Below, in pieces: positions 15,594 to 25,743 of a stretch of DNA of 36,361 nucleotides. The translations under genes and the position numbers were made by a program. The stretch comes from Myxococcales bacterium (lineage in GTDB: Bacteria > Lernaellota > Lernaellaia > Lernaellales > Lernaellaceae). The notes under the pieces were generated by a model that did no database searches, had not been told where the DNA came from, and was given only the letters and a program-made list of their open reading frames with translations. The DNA lies in NCBI GenBank assembly GCA_012517325.1, contig JAAYVF010000052.1, positions 1 to 36,361 on the forward strand. Reading direction: 5' to 3'. Positions within the stretch are counted from its first letter, which is position 1; each line of letters begins with the position of its first letter.

Positions 15594-16881
15594 TCGCCAC
15601 AATACATTTTCCGCGCCGCGCCGTCGCTTTTCCTCCAAAACACTATTGTATTTTTTACCGGGCTTGCTGCTCGTTTTTCTGGTCGCGAACATCTGCCTGG
15701 AAACGGGTTGCCAATCCTCGTCGCTGCCGGCCTTCGTGGAAACCGCCGTTTACAACAACTCGACCCGGATTCTGCCGCTCAGCAAGGAAGAAATCGAACT
15801 GGTCGGTACGGTCCAGGCCTGGTCCGCCCAGGCCGGCCGCGCCGCGCCGGAACTGGACGGCGGCCTGACCTACGTGGCGCGCAGCGTGGTCGAGGAATTG
15901 CGCCACCGGGGTCCCAACCTGCTTTCGGAATTCAACAACACCCTGGTGCAGGAAAAGATGGTCAAGTACGGCGTTTCCGACAGCGCCTTCCGCACCCAGG
16001 TCGCGATGTCCTTTCGCCTGTCGGATTGGGAAACGCAGTCGGCCGACGCCTTGCGCACCGAATTGGCCACGGGCCGTTACACTCATTTCGGTATCAGCGT
16101 CGTCTGGAACTGGTGGCCGCCGGGCTACTACATCATGCTGATTCTGTCGCGGCGGCCGGTGGCGCTGGACCCGTTTCCGAAAAAGGCGGCCGAATTCGAC
16201 CGGGTGGAGCTTTCCGGCACCCTGCTGGAGGGGCTGAAAAAACCGACGGCCTTCGTCAGCCCGCCGCAGGGCACGGTAGTGGAAAACCTGCTGGACATCC
16301 ATCCCGACGGATCCTTTCGGACCCACATTTTTTTCAACAACGGACCGGGCATCTACCGCGTCGAAATCTCGGGCGAGGGCTCCATGGGGCCGGAAATCGT
16401 GGCGTTGATGCCCGTGGAAGTCGGCAACGTCAAGGATGTCGAATCCGCGCCGATCGAGGTGCCGATCGAGGAAAACGAGGAAAAAGCCAAAATTTTGGTT
16501 TTCTCGTTGATCAACCGCGAACGGAAAGCGGCCGGTCTGAATGAATTGAAGATGGAGCCGGCTTTGGGAAAAATCGCCCAGAGCCACGCCGACGAGATGC
16601 AACGCCTCAAATACGCCGCGCATCGCAGCCCCACCACCGGCATGGCGGCCGATCGCGCCAACGCGGCGGGCATCCCCTGGCTGCGCATCGGTGAAAACGT
16701 GGCCGTCAATCAATCGGCCCTGCAGGCCCACCAAAGCCTGATGGAATCGCCGGCCCATCGCGCGAACGTGCTGGATCCGGCCTTCGAGTACATCGGGCTG
16801 GGCATCGTCTTCGACGACGACAACCACGGCAACCGGCAGGTCTATCTGGTCGAGAACTACGCCAAGCTGCAAAACCGCTAG
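15586..16881 (+). CDS. membrane-anchored or exported CAP (SCP/PR-1) domain protein
   Basis: 431 residues. A basic N-terminus and one hydrophobic helix (about 19-38) anchor or export it. Residues about 45-290 have no family I recognise. The last third (about 298-428) is a CAP domain with QSHADEM, the AHRSPTTG segment, IGENVA and SPAHRANVLDPAF, which supply the conserved His/Glu cavity residues. Bacterial CAP proteins are extracytoplasmic and are linked to lipid or peptidoglycan binding or proteolysis, mostly unproven. ATG 15586 overlaps the TPR stop by 8 bases. Its TAG stop lies in a CTAG palindrome that also supplies the stop of the opposing permease gene. Confidence 0.82.
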   Translation: MSNRHNTFSAPRRRFSSKTLLYFLPGLLLVFLVANICLETGCQSSSLPAFVETAVYNNSTRILPLSKEEIELVGTVQAWSAQAGRAAPELDGGLTYVARSVVEELRHRGPNLLSEFNNTLVQEKMVKYGVSDSAFRTQVAMSFRLSDWETQSADALRTELATGRYTHFGISVVWNWWPPGYYIMLILSRRPVALDPFPKKAAEFDRVELSGTLLEGLKKPTAFVSPPQGTVVENLLDIHPDGSFRTHIFFNNGPGIYRVEISGEGSMGPEIVALMPVEVGNVKDVESAPIEVPIEENEEKAKILVFSLINRERKAAGLNELKMEPALGKIAQSHADEMQRLKYAAHRSPTTGMAADRANAAGIPWLRIGENVAVNQSALQAHQSLMESPAHRANVLDPAFEYIGLGIVFDDDNHGNRQVYLVENYAKLQNR

Positions 16882-17804
16882 GCGCAGGGCGGCGCGCCGT
16901 CGAGGCGCCGCTTGCGACGCGACAATTCCTCGCCCACCAACACCGCGATCGTCAGCAGGTAAGGGATCATCGCCAGGAAGTAGCCGAGGTTCGGATTCTT
17001 GAACAGCGGCAGCGAGGGGATGCCCTGCAGGTCGAGCAGCAGGCGCCGCAAAGCGCCGAAGAGAAACGCGCCGAGCGCCGCGCGCCAGGGCTTGAAACGG
17101 GAAAAAACGACCAGGCCGATCGCGATCCAGCCCTGGCCGCCGGTGATGTTGTCCACCCAACCCGGCGTCACCGCCAGACTGAGCGAAGCGCCCGCCAGCC
17201 CCGCGAACCCGCCGCCGATCAACGTGCCGGCCAGCCGCTGGCCCGTGACCGATACCCCCAGCACCCGCGCCGCTTCCGGCGCTTCGCCCGCCGCGCGCGA
17301 CCGCAGGCCGAAGCGCGAACGCTCCAGCAGCAGCCAGCCCGCCAGGCCGAGCAAAACCGTCAGCGGCACCAGAATGTTCCAGCGGAAGAGCGCCGGCCCG
17401 AGCAGCGGTAGCCGCGACAAACCCAGCACGGCGTATTCCGGCAGCACCGGCCCGGAACGGCCGACCAGGTCGATGCCGAGTACCGCGGCCAGTCCGCCGC
17501 CGAAGAAGCCCAGCGCGAGCCCCGACACCACCGGGTCGCCGCCGCAGTAAACCACGCCCGCCGCGTGAATCGCCGCCAGCGCGATCCCGGCGAGTCCGCC
17601 CGCCCCCAAGCCCAGCCAGGGCGAGCCGGTAGCCAGGGCGACGTGAAATCCGGTCATGGCCGCCAGCAGCATCATCCCTTCGATGCCCAGGTTCAGCACG
17701 CCGGACCGTTCGGCGAAGATTTCGCCCAGGGCCGCCAGGAAAAGCGGCACGCCCGCCAGCAAACCGGCGGCGACGAGGCCCGTGAAGAAATCCGCCGCGT
17801 TCAT
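16878..17804 (-). CDS. BMP-family ABC importer permease (second subunit)
   Basis: 308 residues, about eight to ten hydrophobic helices, of the BPD_transp_2 family used by simple-sugar and nucleoside importers (YufQ/NupC-like). Characteristic segments are ERSGVLNLGIEGMML (about 32-46) and GWIAIGLVVFSRFKP (about 225-240), where the coupling loop for the ATPase lies. It pairs with the upstream permease to make the heterodimeric channel. ATG 17804 overlaps the previous stop as ATGA. It is the last gene of the transporter operon. Confidence 0.9.
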   Translation of the reverse strand: MNAADFFTGLVAAGLLAGVPLFLAALGEIFAERSGVLNLGIEGMMLLAAMTGFHVALATGSPWLGLGAGGLAGIALAAIHAAGVVYCGGDPVVSGLALGFFGGGLAAVLGIDLVGRSGPVLPEYAVLGLSRLPLLGPALFRWNILVPLTVLLGLAGWLLLERSRFGLRSRAAGEAPEAARVLGVSVTGQRLAGTLIGGGFAGLAGASLSLAVTPGWVDNITGGQGWIAIGLVVFSRFKPWRAALGAFLFGALRRLLLDLQGIPSLPLFKNPNLGYFLAMIPYLLTIAVLVGEELSRRKRRLDGAPPCA

Positions 17805-18910
17805 GAGCGCTCCGCCTCGCCCGCCGGCCGATCCGGCGCCGGCTCGCGCCGCCGAATTTCATAGCGGCGGAACCATTCGGTCAGGATCACCACCAGCAGC
17901 AGGGCGCCTTGCAGCAGTTGCGAGATGCCCGCGCCGCCGATTTCCTTGCCGCCGACCAGCAGGCCGCCGAACAGCACCGCGACGACGACCGTCGCCCACG
18001 GATTCAGCCGCGCCAGCCAGGCCACGGTGATCGCCGTGAAGCCGAAGCCCGGCGAAAATCGCTCCTGCAGCCGGTGCACCACGCCCGACACTTCCACCGC
18101 GCCGGCCAGACCGGCGGCCGCGCCGGAAATCAGCAGCACCACCAGAACGTGAAACCGCGGGTTCAACCCCGCGGCCCGCGCCGCCGCCGGGTTGTCGCCC
18201 ATCGCCCGCCACACGGCGCCCCAGCGGCTGCGCTTCATCAGGGCGGCCAGCAGGATCACCGCCAGCAGCGCCGGCAACAGCCCCAGGTGCACGGTCAACC
18301 CGGCCAGGGCGGGGAAACGATCGGCGAAGTCCGACAGGCGCGGCAACCAGGCGTTTTCCGGAAACAGCGGCGTGAGTTGAAAGCCGCGATCGGACCACGG
18401 CGAGTAGATCCAGTAGTTGTTCCATTGCGCGGCGACGTAGACGAGCATCAGGCTGCTGAGGATTTCCGAGACGCGGTAGCGGATTTTGAGCACGGCGGGA
18501 ACGGCCGCCCAGAGCGCGCCCGCCGCGAGACCGGCCAGCATCATCAGCGGCAGTTTGAGCCAGGCCGACAGCGCGAGCGGCGTCCAGAACGAGGCGACGC
18601 CCGTCGCGGCCCAGGCCCCGAGCAGCAACTGCCCTTCGGCGCCGACGTTCCACAGGCCGGCGCGGAAGGCGAGGGCGCAGCCGATGCCGCACAGAATCAG
18701 CGGAATGGTTTTGACCGCCAGGTCCGACAGCGCGTAGGCGCCGCCGAGAAACCCGGCCCGGAGCATCGCGGCGTAGGCGGCGAGCGGCGGCAGGCCGGCC
18801 GCCGCCATCACCGCGCCGCCGATGACCAGCGCCAGCCCGACGGCCAGTCCGCTCAAGGTCGCGTCTTGGGCGCGCGTCAACTTTTCGCGGGGGCGGATCT
18901 CAAGACGCAC
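17801..18910 (-). CDS. BMP-family ABC importer permease (first subunit)
   Basis: 369 residues with multiple membrane helices and the BPD_transp_2 signature FRAGLWNVGAEGQLLLGA (about 83-100) and FGFTAITVAWLARLNP near 290. In purine nucleoside and related importers this is the larger of the two permeases (YufP/NupB-like). GTG 18910 is used, with GGAGG six bases upstream; it overlaps the end of the ATPase gene by 11 bases. The hydrophilic C-terminal tail is Arg- and Glu-rich. Confidence 0.9.
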   Translation of the reverse strand: MRLEIRPREKLTRAQDATLSGLAVGLALVIGGAVMAAAGLPPLAAYAAMLRAGFLGGAYALSDLAVKTIPLILCGIGCALAFRAGLWNVGAEGQLLLGAWAATGVASFWTPLALSAWLKLPLMMLAGLAAGALWAAVPAVLKIRYRVSEILSSLMLVYVAAQWNNYWIYSPWSDRGFQLTPLFPENAWLPRLSDFADRFPALAGLTVHLGLLPALLAVILLAALMKRSRWGAVWRAMGDNPAAARAAGLNPRFHVLVVLLISGAAAGLAGAVEVSGVVHRLQERFSPGFGFTAITVAWLARLNPWATVVVAVLFGGLLVGGKEIGGAGISQLLQGALLLVVILTEWFRRYEIRRREPAPDRPAGEAERS

Positions 18911-20420
18911 GTTCGCCTCCGGCCATCGCCAGACCGATGGTCGCGTGCGGCGGCAGCGGGCGGTGGTATTCGGCGGCGAGGCAGCCGCGATTCAGGACCA
19001 GCGCGCGGTCAGCCAGTTCGGCGATTTCGTCCAGGTCGTAGGAGATCAACAGGATCGCCACCCCGCGCCGGCGCAGCGCGAGCAACGCGGCGCGCACCTC
19101 GGCGGCGGCCGCGATATCCAGGCCGCGCGTCGGCTGGCTGACGATCAACAGCCGCCGCGCCGCCGCCATTTCCCGCGCCAGAATGGCCCGCTGAACGTTG
19201 CCGCCCGACAGCGACCGGATCGGCTGCGCCAAATCCTTGTAAATGACGCGCGTGGCGGCGGCCAGTTCGCGCGCCCGCGCCAGCAACACCGTGCGCCGCA
19301 GCAGAAACGGTGCGTCGGCGCCGAACGCCGGCAGGTTGAGGTTGTCGGCCAGCGACAGGCCGCCGCAGATGCCCAGCGTCATGCGGTCCTCGGGCACGAA
19401 ACCGATTCCCGCGCGGCGGATTCGATGCGTCGGCCAGGCCGTGATGTCCTCGCCACCCAGCAACCGCCGCCCGTTCGCCAAACGGCGCAAACCCAGCGCC
19501 GCCTCGGCCAGTTCCCGCTGGCCGTTGCCGGCGACGCCGGCGATCGCGCAGATTTCTCCCGCCCGGACTTGAAACGACAGGCCGCCCAGCGCCAGTCCGC
19601 CGCGCGCCCCTTCGACCGTCGCGTTGTCGAGCGCGAAGACGACCTCGCCCGGCTCGCCGGGCGTGTAGGCGCCGGCGGCCGGCGGCGCTTCGCCGACCAT
19701 CAGGGAAGCGATCTGGGAGCAGTCGCAATCCGGCGCGGCGAGGCCGGCGGCGACCAGGCGGCCCTTGCGCAGCACCGTCAGGCGGTGCGCCGCCGCCCGC
19801 ACTTCGTCGAGCTTGTGGGTGATGAACAGGATCGCCCGGCCGCGCGCCGCCAGGTCTTTTAATATGACGAACAGGCGTTCGCTTTCGCCGGGGGTCAGCA
19901 CCGCCGTCGGTTCATCCAGGATCAGCACCTGCGCGTCGGCGGCCAACAGGCGCAACAGCTCCAATTGCTGCCGCTCGCCCACCGACAGTTCGCCGACCAC
20001 CGCTTGCGGCGCCGGCCGCAAGCCGTAGGCGCGGCAGAGATCCGCGAGCTGCTTTTCGACGGCGGCCCGGCGCAGGAAAAACGGCCCTTGGCGCGCCGCC
20101 AGCGCGAGGTTCTGGGCGACCGTGCAGCCCGGCACCTGGGCGAAATGCTGGTGGACCATGCCGATGCCGGCGCGCATGGCGTCGCGCGGCGACTGAAAGC
20201 GGACGGCCCGGCCGAACAGCTCGATCGTGCCGGCGTCAGGGGCGTAAACGCCGGCCAGGATGTTCATCAACGTGGATTTGCCGGCGCCGTTTTCACCCAG
20301 CAGGGCGTGAATTTCGCCGGGTTGGACGGTCAGATCGATCCCGTCGTTGGCGGTTACCTTGCCGAACCGCTTGACGATGCCCGTCAGCCGGACGGCGGGG
20401 ATGGCCGGGTGCGCGACGAT
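18900..20420 (-). CDS. BMP-family ABC importer ATPase with two nucleotide-binding domains; start codon apparently ATC
   Basis: From position 20420 the protein has 506 residues, the normal length of RbsA/YufO-type double ATPases. Walker A GENGAGKST is at 42-50, the first signature LSVGERQQ and Walker B LILDEPTAVLTP follow, and the second half has LSGGNVQR and IVSQPTRGLD; its own Walker A is degenerate, as usual for this family. No ATG, GTG or TTG precedes the Walker A in this frame within the gap from the upstream gene. The first standard codon, TTG 20270, would delete the P-loop. AGGAG (20433-20429) lies 8 bases before ATC 20420, so this rare codon is the best start; a CTG at 20387 or a sequence error are alternatives. 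Confidence 0.85.
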   Translation of the reverse strand: MVAHPAIPAVRLTGIVKRFGKVTANDGIDLTVQPGEIHALLGENGAGKSTLMNILAGVYAPDAGTIELFGRAVRFQSPRDAMRAGIGMVHQHFAQVPGCTVAQNLALAARQGPFFLRRAAVEKQLADLCRAYGLRPAPQAVVGELSVGERQQLELLRLLAADAQVLILDEPTAVLTPGESERLFVILKDLAARGRAILFITHKLDEVRAAAHRLTVLRKGRLVAAGLAAPDCDCSQIASLMVGEAPPAAGAYTPGEPGEVVFALDNATVEGARGGLALGGLSFQVRAGEICAIAGVAGNGQRELAEAALGLRRLANGRRLLGGEDITAWPTHRIRRAGIGFVPEDRMTLGICGGLSLADNLNLPAFGADAPFLLRRTVLLARARELAAATRVIYKDLAQPIRSLSGGNVQRAILAREMAAARRLLIVSQPTRGLDIAAAAEVRAALLALRRRGVAILLISYDLDEIAELADRALVLNRGCLAAEYHRPLPPHATIGLAMAGGERAS

Positions 20421-20428
20421 GGTGGACG

Positions 20429-20433
20429 CTCCT
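20429..20433 (-). promoter_or_regulatory. ribosome binding site in front of an ATC codon
   Basis: AGGAG on the minus strand, 8 bases before ATC 20420. It is the only well-placed site that restores the full ATPase. Confidence 0.5.
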
Positions 20434-20449
20434 GGGCCGCGGTCGGCCG

Positions 20450-21682
20450 TTATTGGGGAATTTCGCCGCTGATCCCGGCCACGAACCAGTTCATGCAGAC
20501 CTTGCAGTTCGGACGGCCCGGCACGTCCTTCAGGCCCTCGAGGTCCTCCTGCGTCAGCTTTTCACCGGCTTTCAGCAGCACGTTGCCTTTGTTGTCCTTG
20601 AGCGGACCGGCGAAGATGTCGAAACGGGTGAATTTGCCTTCCTGCATTTCCTTCAACTTGGCCTGCACCTTGGCGACCGCCTCGGCCGGTACGCCGGCCG
20701 CGGGCTTCTGGCCTTCCATGAAGCCGAGCAGGCAGAGGCTTTTTTCACCCGGGTCGGGGTAGTCGTCGGCCGGTTTCCAGGTGCCGGCTTTGATCTCCTT
20801 GACGATCCGCACGAGGCTGGTGCCCCAATTCCAGTAAGGGACGGTCAGGCAGTGTTCGAGATCGGCGTTGCAGGCGTTGTCGGAATTGTAGCCGACGGCC
20901 CATTTGCCCGCCTTGCCCGCCGCGACCACGGGGCCCGAGGTGTCGTTGCCGGTCATCACCACTTGCACGCCGGCGGCCAGCAGCGAATCGGCGGCTTCCT
21001 TTTCCTTGACCGGATCGAACCACGAATTGACCCAGCGGATTTCCAGGGTGCAGGCGGGGCAGGTGGTCTTCATGCCCAGCGCCACCGCGTTGACCAGGCG
21101 GATGACTTCCGGAATCGGCATCGGGGCGATGTAGCCGAGCTTCGGATTCTTGTCGGCCTGGGCGCGCGCCCCGGCGATCATGCCCGCCAGGTACTTCATG
21201 TCTTCCATCGCGCCAAACAGGTTGCCGAAGTTCGTCGCGTTTTTCTTGAAGCCCGAAATGTGCAGGAACTTGACCTGCGGAAATTCCTTGGCCACCGCCT
21301 CGGTCGCGTCCATGAAGCCGAAACTGCCCGCGACGATCAGGTCGAACTTCTTGCGGGCCAGCGAACGGATCACCTGCTCGGCCTCGGCGCCTTCCGCCAC
21401 GCTTTCGATGTAGACCGTGGCCACGTCGGGCAGCGCTTTTTCCAGGTACAGCCGGCCCTGGTTTTCAGCGTAGGTCCAGCCGCCGTCGCCGACCGGGCCG
21501 ACGTAGACGAACGCGACGTTGAACTTGCCCGGCACCGGCTCGGGAATCTTGTACCGGCCGGAATCGGCCGGCAGGGTCGGGATCGCTTTTTCGACGGTGG
21601 TGGGTTGTTCCGGCTTCTGGCAGGCCGAAAGCATGGTCAGGGCAAGCAGCACGAGCAGCCAAACACCCATTGCGCGTTTCAT
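20450..21682 (-). CDS. BMP-family substrate-binding lipoprotein
   Basis: 410 residues with a lipoprotein signal ending at Cys21 (LSAC). The mature protein is a Bmp/Med-type periplasmic-binding fold: FVYVGPVGDGGWTYAENQGR (about 57-76) and DLIVAGSFGFMDA are typical of the group that binds purine nucleosides (PnrA-like) or related compounds. Extra cysteines occur around NACNADLEHC and in the C-terminal CKVCMNWF. It starts the transporter operon and delivers ligand to the permeases. ATG 21682 has GGAGGG about 7 bases upstream; an open frame continues back to 21769 but lacks a signal sequence start. Confidence 0.9.
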   Translation of the reverse strand: MKRAMGVWLLVLLALTMLSACQKPEQPTTVEKAIPTLPADSGRYKIPEPVPGKFNVAFVYVGPVGDGGWTYAENQGRLYLEKALPDVATVYIESVAEGAEAEQVIRSLARKKFDLIVAGSFGFMDATEAVAKEFPQVKFLHISGFKKNATNFGNLFGAMEDMKYLAGMIAGARAQADKNPKLGYIAPMPIPEVIRLVNAVALGMKTTCPACTLEIRWVNSWFDPVKEKEAADSLLAAGVQVVMTGNDTSGPVVAAGKAGKWAVGYNSDNACNADLEHCLTVPYWNWGTSLVRIVKEIKAGTWKPADDYPDPGEKSLCLLGFMEGQKPAAGVPAEAVAKVQAKLKEMQEGKFTRFDIFAGPLKDNKGNVLLKAGEKLTQEDLEGLKDVPGRPNCKVCMNWFVAGISGEIPQ

Positions 21683-21796
21683 CTTCAACCCTCCCGGGAC
21701 AAGGAAAAAAGGATTTGGGCGTCCCACCGAACGCGCGGCGGCGTCGGCGGTTGCCGGTCGCCGGGACACATCGATGGGGAATGCGATGGGCTCAGG

Positions 21797-21824
21797 TTAT
21801 ACCCGGTGCCGGGGTCTTTTCAAG
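21797..21824 (-). promoter_or_regulatory. promoter of the BMP transporter operon
   Basis: TTGAAA (21824-21819) and TATAAC (21802-21797, 5/6) on the minus strand are 16 bases apart, 42 bases after the helicase stop. It implies a leader of about 108 bases before the ATG; I see no recognisable riboswitch in it. Confidence 0.6.
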
Positions 21825-21865
21825 AAGTTGGCGAAAATAGGCCGCGCGGGTTTGCGCGGCGGCGA

Positions 21866-24118
<2,253 letters not shown>

Positions 24119-24139
24119 GGCGTCTCCCTGCGGGGGCGA

Positions 24140-24168
24140 ATCCTATACATGCCGTTTCGGGCGGTCAA
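24140..24168 (-). promoter_or_regulatory. helicase promoter
   Basis: TTGACC (24168-24163) and TAGGAT (24145-24140, 4/6) on the minus strand are separated by 17 bases, just upstream of the pcrA start. Confidence 0.55.
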
Positions 24169-24221
24169 GGCAAGCGGCGGCCGCAACCGCCACGCCGGCG
24201 CGGAAAAGACGGCAAAGCCCC

Positions 24222-24250
24222 TTGACCGACATTTTCAACAATGGTCTACT
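24222..24250 (+). promoter_or_regulatory. promoter of the barrel/lipoprotein pair
   Basis: TTGACC (24222-24227, 5/6) and TCTACT (24245-24250, 4/6) with 17-base spacing. The implied leader before ATG 24298 is about 40 bases. Confidence 0.6.
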
Positions 24251-24297
24251 ACCCCGATTGATTGAATACCCATTCAGAACGCCGGTGCGGAGTACTG

Positions 24298-25743
24298 ATG
24301 ATCACCAACCAGATGCGTGTAATCGTTGGCGGAAAAGGCGAAACGACGATTCGGTTTTTTCTTTTCCTCGGACTCCTGACGTGTTGCTGGCTGCTTCCGG
24401 GGGCGGTGTTCGCCCAGGAGGCCGGCGGCCTGCCGGACGTCGGCGCGCCCACGGAGTCGCAAGCCGAGGGTGAAACCGCTCAGCCGGCCGACCAGCCGAC
24501 CGTCACGGACGAAGCGGAATCGCCGGCGTTTCTCGGCGAGTACGGGCGGTGGATCAAGCACGCGGAACACATGGCGATGACCGAGCTGGATTTGTGGGGT
24601 TCGTCCTCGACCATTCCGGAAGGTTTCGGCGTCATGCTGTTCGGTTACGGGACGATGCGCGCCGCGCAGCGCTACGACAACCGGCGCAAGCTGATCGACA
24701 TCATTCCGGTCTTCGACATCCCCGACCCGTTCCACATCGGCGGCAATTTCTTCTCGTTGGATTTCAACGTTCACGGTTCGACCAAGGGTTATTTCGCCGG
24801 GTTCATGTACGGCATCACCGACACATTGATGATCGGCAGCACCACGATGCTCGCCGACATCGAAATCAAGATGGACCCGATCTTCACGCCGGGTTCCTGC
24901 GAACGCCTCGGCGTGGCGACGCGCGCCGAGTTCTACCGCCTGCTCGAACAACTCGGCCGCCCGCGGCCCAAGCACTATTACAAATCCGAGCCGCTCGACT
25001 GGGGCGACACCGACCTCTTCGTCACCTGGAACTGGTACCGCAGCAAGTACTTCTCGACGGCCACGACCCAACGCCTCTACCTGCCGACGGCGCACCGCGC
25101 CGAGCCGGACAAGGCGATCATCTTCGCCCTGGGCCCCGATCTGGACGTCGGCAACGCGGCCTGGGGCTTGAACCTGAGCGAAGCGTGGGACTTCCGTCCG
25201 CCCGCTCCGGCCAATATCGTCACCTTCAGCCTCGGCGCCGAGGGCGCGATTTATTTCCAGACCAAGCGCAAGAGCCCGAAATTCCTGAAACCCAACCGCG
25301 ACGTGTGGGATTACATGAAATCCCAGGGCGTCGAGTTGGACTTCTTCCCCGATCTGTCCGACATCGATCCTTACTACTACTACACGCCGCCGCCCTGGGT
25401 CGCGGTGAGCGGCGGTTTCGGCATCGGGCCGATCTCGCTGACCTACCGTCACGGTTGGGGCTTCAACGGCAAATACGAAACCAACAGCCCCGGCTTTAAA
25501 AAGGTCATCGATGAAATCGGCCTGGTCGGCACCGGCGACGACGGCAAGATCGTCGCCGCCGCCTCGCTGCCGCTGACGCCGCTGTACATCCCGGGCATCG
25601 CCCAGTTCCGGTTCGAGTACCGCACCGACGGTCGCAACTCGCTGGTCTTCCGCGATGTGTATCAGATGGGCGTCGGCTTCCTGATTCCGATCGCACCCCC
25701 CGAAAAATACCGCTTGCCGAAGAAGAAGGAGGTGGTGAAATGA
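24298..25743 (+). CDS. exported protein, predicted outer-membrane beta-barrel, family unknown
   Basis: 481 residues. A signal peptide ends at VFA-QE near residue 40, followed by a Pro/Glu/Thr-rich linker and then amphipathic, aromatic-rich strands (FHIGGNFFSLDFNV, YFAGFMYGITDTLMIG, FRFEYRTDG, YQMGVGFLIPI). These strands alternate in a way seen in outer-membrane barrels, and there are no internal hydrophobic helices. A run of Tyr (PYYYYTPPPW, about 360-370) is unusual. I cannot name a family. ATG 24298 is chosen because GGAG (24289-24292) lies 5 bases upstream; ATG 24262 has no site. Its stop overlaps the lipoprotein start as ATGA, so the two are made together. Confidence 0.65.
   Translation: MITNQMRVIVGGKGETTIRFFLFLGLLTCCWLLPGAVFAQEAGGLPDVGAPTESQAEGETAQPADQPTVTDEAESPAFLGEYGRWIKHAEHMAMTELDLWGSSSTIPEGFGVMLFGYGTMRAAQRYDNRRKLIDIIPVFDIPDPFHIGGNFFSLDFNVHGSTKGYFAGFMYGITDTLMIGSTTMLADIEIKMDPIFTPGSCERLGVATRAEFYRLLEQLGRPRPKHYYKSEPLDWGDTDLFVTWNWYRSKYFSTATTQRLYLPTAHRAEPDKAIIFALGPDLDVGNAAWGLNLSEAWDFRPPAPANIVTFSLGAEGAIYFQTKRKSPKFLKPNRDVWDYMKSQGVELDFFPDLSDIDPYYYYTPPPWVAVSGGFGIGPISLTYRHGWGFNGKYETNSPGFKKVIDEIGLVGTGDDGKIVAAASLPLTPLYIPGIAQFRFEYRTDGRNSLVFRDVYQMGVGFLIPIAPPEKYRLPKKKEVVK

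Noticed and set aside
15655-17862. A 735-codon minus-strand open frame across the CAP and permease genes
   Set aside because: Overlaps two well-supported genes in the wrong frame or strand and is rich in Arg/Gly/Ala without domains.
21683-21790. A possible purine riboswitch in the BMP operon leader
   Set aside because: The roughly 108-base leader shows no recognisable purine aptamer core; only GC-rich stretches are visible.
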